Shown: in pieces, positions 6,341-8,389 of the stretch
Numbering within the stretch: the first letter of the stretch is position 1
Layout: each line of letters begins with the position of its first letter
DNA from: Microbacteriaceae bacterium
GTDB taxonomy: Bacteria; Actinomycetota; Actinomycetes; Actinomycetales; Microbacteriaceae
Assembly: GCA_025464125.1 (NCBI GenBank)
Contig: JAODLU010000251.1
Location: 1-8,389 of the forward strand
Reading direction: 5' to 3'
Length of the DNA: 8,389 bases
Position numbers and translations under genes: made by a program
The notes under the pieces: model-generated
What the model was told of the DNA's origin: nothing
The model's input: the letters and a program-made list of their open reading frames with translations, nothing else
Databases searched by the model: none

Positions 6341-6347
6341 GGCAACT

Positions 6348-6353
6348 ACGCTA
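6348..6353 (-). promoter_or_regulatory. Candidate -10 element (TAGCGT), leaderless start for the zincin_2 gene
   Basis: TAGCGT on the minus strand matches TANNNT and stops 7 bases before ATG 6340, the same geometry as at 1402-1407. No Shine-Dalgarno is present, in keeping with leaderless initiation. No clear -35 hexamer is seen at standard spacing. Confidence 0.45.
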
Positions 6354-6358
6354 GCCGC

Positions 6359-6388
6359 TGGACAGTCGGCGAGGCTGTGTTTTGGCAT
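6359..6388 (+). promoter_or_regulatory. Weak candidate promoter for the PDZ-Lon protease gene
   Basis: TGGACA at 6359-6364 is one mismatch from TTGACA. It is followed after 18 bases by TGGCAT at 6383-6388, a poor -10. It would give a leader of about 45 bases before GTG 6440. It lies inside the 99-base divergent intergenic region shared with the zincin_2 gene. The -10 is weak, so this is tentative. Confidence 0.28.
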
Positions 6389-6427
6389 GGCTTCGGCGCA
6401 GAGCGGTGCGCCCGTGGCGAACATCAC

Positions 6428-6434
6428 GGAAGGA
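6428..6434 (+). promoter_or_regulatory. Ribosome binding site fixing the PDZ-Lon protease start
   Basis: GGAAGGA lies 5 bases before GTG 6440 and is strongly complementary to the 16S rRNA 3' end. It decides the start in a frame that otherwise stays open far upstream through the neighbouring gene. It is the strongest Shine-Dalgarno in the window. Confidence 0.8.
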
Positions 6435-6439
6435 CGGCT

Positions 6440-7555
6440 GTGGCCCTCTTCACGACCGACAACGCTGCACCCCCTCGCCAGGGTCCACGCATCCGCCGTT
6501 TCGGCTGGATCCTGCTCGCCGTTGCAATCATCGGCACTGTGCTTTTCTCGATGGCCCATTCGCCATATGTGATCGAGCAGCCGGGTCCCGTGTTCGATAC
6601 CCTCGGCAACGTGCAGACGGATGCAGGCAAGTCCGTGCCGCTCATCGACATCACCGGAGCGCCGACCTATCCCACAGCCGGCAACCTCGACATGCTGACG
6701 GTCAACGTCGTCGGAAACCGGCAGGAGTCACCCAGCTGGCTGGACGTCGCTGGCGCTCTGATCGACCCGAGCAAAGCGGTGCTGCCACTCGACTCCGTCT
6801 ATCCGGCAGGCGAGACCGTGCAGCAGTCGAACCAGCAGTCCGCAGTCGACATGCAGAACTCCCAACGGGATGCCGTCGCCGCAGCCCTGACGCAGCTGGG
6901 GTACACATTGCCGGTGGTGCTTACCGTGGGGGGCCTCTCAGAGGGTTCGCCTTCGGCCGGCATCCTGAAGACCGGTGACGTGGTCGTGAGCATCAACGGC
7001 GAAACCCCGCAAAGCGTTGTGGGCATGCGCGCCATCATCGCGAAGACCGGCGCGGGCAAGCCGGTCACCGTCGTCTACAGCCGGGCTGGCGAGGTGAAGA
7101 CGGTCGACATCACGCCGCAGCTCAGCAACGACCCGACGCCAGTGCCGATCATCGGCATCTTTCCCGCCATCTCGTACACGTTCCCTTTCGACGTCAAAAT
7201 CCAGCTCGAGAATGTCGGCGGTCCGAGCGCCGGCCAGATGCTCGCACTCGGCATCATCGACAAGCTGACCACCGGTGAGCTCAACGGTGGCAAGAAGGTT
7301 GCGGGAACCGGCACTATCGACATCGACGGCAATGTCGGTCGCATCGGTGGCATCCGCCAGAAGCTGTACGGAGCGCGGGATGCCGGTGCCACCTGGTTCC
7401 TTGCCCCATTCGGCAACTGCAACGAGGTGACCGGGCATGTGCCGAGTGGCATCCACGTGCTCGCAGTGAAGACACTGAAGGACTCGCTCGTCGCGCTCAC
7501 AGCGATCTCTAAAGGCGGGTCGACAAGCGGCCTGCTTGCCTGCCCTGCGAAGTAG
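6440..7555 (+). CDS. Membrane-anchored PDZ domain / Lon-type (S16) serine protease, YlbL-like
   Basis: A 371-residue protein. A short basic N-terminus (RIRR, 17-20) precedes one membrane helix (about 21-40), so the rest should face outside the membrane. SPYVIEQPGPVFDTLG (41-56) is the hallmark segment after the helix in YlbL/Rv3194c-type proteins. A PDZ domain spans about 160-226 (SEGSPSAGILKTGDVVVSING core). The C-terminal Lon proteolytic domain, about 245-355, has the Ser-Lys dyad: Ser263 in GGPSAG and Lys308 in GGIRQK, 45 residues apart as in Lon. There is no ATPase domain, so it is an ATP-independent protease that probably cleaves an envelope or secreted substrate. Start GTG 6440 follows a strong Shine-Dalgarno. 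It is divergent from the zincin_2 gene and 87 bases upstream of the UPF0182 gene. Natural substrates are unknown. Confidence 0.94.
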   Translation: MALFTTDNAAPPRQGPRIRRFGWILLAVAIIGTVLFSMAHSPYVIEQPGPVFDTLGNVQTDAGKSVPLIDITGAPTYPTAGNLDMLTVNVVGNRQESPSWLDVAGALIDPSKAVLPLDSVYPAGETVQQSNQQSAVDMQNSQRDAVAAALTQLGYTLPVVLTVGGLSEGSPSAGILKTGDVVVSINGETPQSVVGMRAIIAKTGAGKPVTVVYSRAGEVKTVDITPQLSNDPTPVPIIGIFPAISYTFPFDVKIQLENVGGPSAGQMLALGIIDKLTTGELNGGKKVAGTGTIDIDGNVGRIGGIRQKLYGARDAGATWFLAPFGNCNEVTGHVPSGIHVLAVKTLKDSLVALTAISKGGSTSGLLACPAK

Positions 7556-7597
7556 CCCAACAGAGTCGCCCCCAGCCAACCAGCAGCGATAGCGCAT

Positions 7598-7603
7598 TAA
7601 GAT
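7598..7603 (+). promoter_or_regulatory. Candidate -10 element (TAAGAT) for the UPF0182 gene
   Basis: TAAGAT fits TANNNT with a good terminal AT and lies in the 87-base gap between the protease and UPF0182 genes, giving a predicted leader of about 33 bases. The -35 region (around 7574-7580) is poor. No terminator hairpin is seen in this gap, so readthrough from the protease gene is also possible. Confidence 0.4.
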
Positions 7604-7630
7604 GAATCACCAGTCCCACCCCTTCCAGCC

Positions 7631-7635
7631 AGGAG
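7631..7635 (+). promoter_or_regulatory. Ribosome binding site supporting the TTG start of the UPF0182 gene
   Basis: AGGAG lies 7 bases before TTG 7643. It makes the non-standard TTG start credible and places the start about 17 residues before the first membrane helix, as expected for the family. Confidence 0.7.
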
Positions 7636-7642
7636 CATCTTC

Positions 7643-8389
7643 TTGACTACCACACCGACCGAAGAGCGTAAGCCTGCATCACGTTCGAGGGTCACCCTCC
7701 TGGTTTCGATAGCGGTCATCGCCGCGCTCGTGATCCTGTTCTTCGTCTTCGCCAGCCTCTACACCGACTGGCTCTGGTTCGGCCAGCTCGGTTTCCTGAA
7801 CGTGCTCACCACCCAGTGGATCGCCAGCACTGTCATGTTCTTCATCGGCTTCTTCGCGATGGCGGTGCCGGTTTTCGTCAGCATCGACGTGGCCTTCAGG
7901 TTCCGCCCGGTCTACGCGAAGCTCAATGCCCAGCTCGATCGCTACCAGCAGGCAATCGAGCCGCTGCGCAAGGTGGCGATGTGGGGCGTTCCGATCGTTC
8001 TCGGCCTGTTCGGCGGAGTGGCAGCGTCATCGCACTGGCAGCTCGCACTCGAGTGGATCAACGGAACTCCGAGCGGCAGGACCGACCCGCAGTTCGGTCT
8101 CGACATCTCGTTCTACCTCTTCGCCCTGCCGTTCTACCAGGCCGTGCTCGCCTTCGCCTCGGCCGCCGTGCTCATCTCCGCGATCGCCGCGGTCGCCACC
8201 AGCTACCTCTATGGGGCTCTTCGCTTCAGCGGCCGGGAAGTCCGCATCTCGCGCACCGCGCGAGTGCAGCTCGCCGTCACCGGCGCCATATACCTCGCCC
8301 TCCAGGCCGTCAGCATCTGGCTTGACCAGTATTCGACCCTCAGCTCCAGCACCACGAGCCCCCTGTTCGTCGGTGCCTCGTACGCCGTC
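7643..8389 (+). CDS. UPF0182 family multi-pass membrane protein, N-terminal part (runs off window)
   Basis: The frame begins at TTG 7643 after an AGGAG site and stays open for 249 codons to the window edge with no stop. A hydrophilic N-terminus with basic residues (about 9-16) is followed by hydrophobic helices near 17-40, 60-82, 112-129, 160-190 and 206-227. Family landmarks are YTDWLWFGQLGF (40-51) just after helix 1 and DPQFGLDISFYLFALPFYQ (148-166). UPF0182 proteins are usually about 900-1000 residues, with several N-terminal membrane helices and a large C-terminal region, so roughly a quarter is seen here. M. tuberculosis Rv3193c is the equivalent at the same position beside the PDZ-Lon gene. 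The biochemical function is unknown; adjacency to an envelope protease suggests, but does not show, a link in membrane quality control. Confidence 0.92.
   Translation, partial: MTTTPTEERKPASRSRVTLLVSIAVIAALVILFFVFASLYTDWLWFGQLGFLNVLTTQWIASTVMFFIGFFAMAVPVFVSIDVAFRFRPVYAKLNAQLDRYQQAIEPLRKVAMWGVPIVLGLFGGVAASSHWQLALEWINGTPSGRTDPQFGLDISFYLFALPFYQAVLAFASAAVLISAIAAVATSYLYGALRFSGREVRISRTARVQLAVTGAIYLALQAVSIWLDQYSTLSSSTTSPLFVGASYAV

Noticed and set aside
5591..6439. Long plus-strand open frame continuing upstream of the protease start
   Set aside because: It lies antisense to the well-supported zincin_2 gene, its translation resembles no known domain, and the strong ribosome binding site at 6428-6434 places the true start at GTG 6440.
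6341..6559. 73-residue N-terminal extension of the zincin_2 protein
   Set aside because: The extension crosses the ribosome binding site and start of the divergent protease gene, shows no family similarity, and a -10-like hexamer sits just before ATG 6340.
6938..7597. 219-codon minus-strand open frame opposite the PDZ-Lon gene
   Set aside because: Asp/Arg-rich shadow of a strongly supported gene with PDZ and Lon motifs; no start signal or recognisable domain.
1..8389. CRISPR arrays, insertion sequences, prophage or integration sites
   Set aside because: No spaced repeats, terminal inverted repeats, transposase or integrase frames were seen; the genes form a conserved actinobacterial core block.

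Overview
The window reads as ordinary chromosome from a GC-rich actinobacterium, most like the Microbacteriaceae. This rests on codon use (strong G/C at third positions), TTG and GTG starts, promoter-like -10 hexamers set directly before start codons, and gene content. The gene order adnB - nudC - uvrD2 - cyclodehydratase-like protein - zincin_2 protein - PDZ/Lon protease - UPF0182 is, from memory, the same core neighbourhood as Mycobacterium tuberculosis Rv3201c to Rv3193c. No mobile element, CRISPR array, rRNA or tRNA was seen, and no stretch over 100 bases lacks a gene.

Layout: (1) 1-402 (+) is the 3' end of an AdnB/RecB-type helicase-nuclease, carrying the PD-(D/E)XK nuclease core. (2) 399-1394 (-) is an aminoglycoside/macrolide-phosphotransferase-fold protein whose catalytic residues are replaced, so it is predicted to be a pseudokinase; its stop codon interlocks with that of adnB. 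(3) 1475-2425 (+) is a NudC NAD(H) pyrophosphatase, followed with a 7-base overlap by (4) 2419-4104 (+), a short UvrD2 helicase. (5) 4004-4882 (-) is a cyclodehydratase/E1-like zinc protein whose tail lies antisense to the end of uvrD2 for 101 bases. It sits downstream of (6) 4964-6340 (-), a zincin_2 (DUF2342) protein. (7) 6440-7555 (+) is a membrane-anchored PDZ-Lon (S16) protease, divergent from gene 6. (8) 7643 to the window edge (+) is the N-terminal part of a UPF0182 multi-pass membrane protein.

How they fit together: the left half groups DNA break processing (AdnB), helicase (UvrD2) and NAD/NAD-capped RNA turnover (NudC). The right half groups proteolysis and envelope functions (zincin_2 protein, PDZ-Lon protease, UPF0182). 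The E1-like protein has no visible precursor peptide or partner enzyme nearby. The linkage is conserved in actinobacteria, but a shared pathway is not demonstrated by this sequence.

No clearly new multi-gene system was found. The points most worth a second look are the predicted pseudokinase, the cysteine-free NudC, the short UvrD2 with no C-terminal HRDC domain, the orphan cyclodehydratase-like protein paired with a metalloprotease-like protein that has a degenerate HExxH motif, and two divergent starts that look leaderless.
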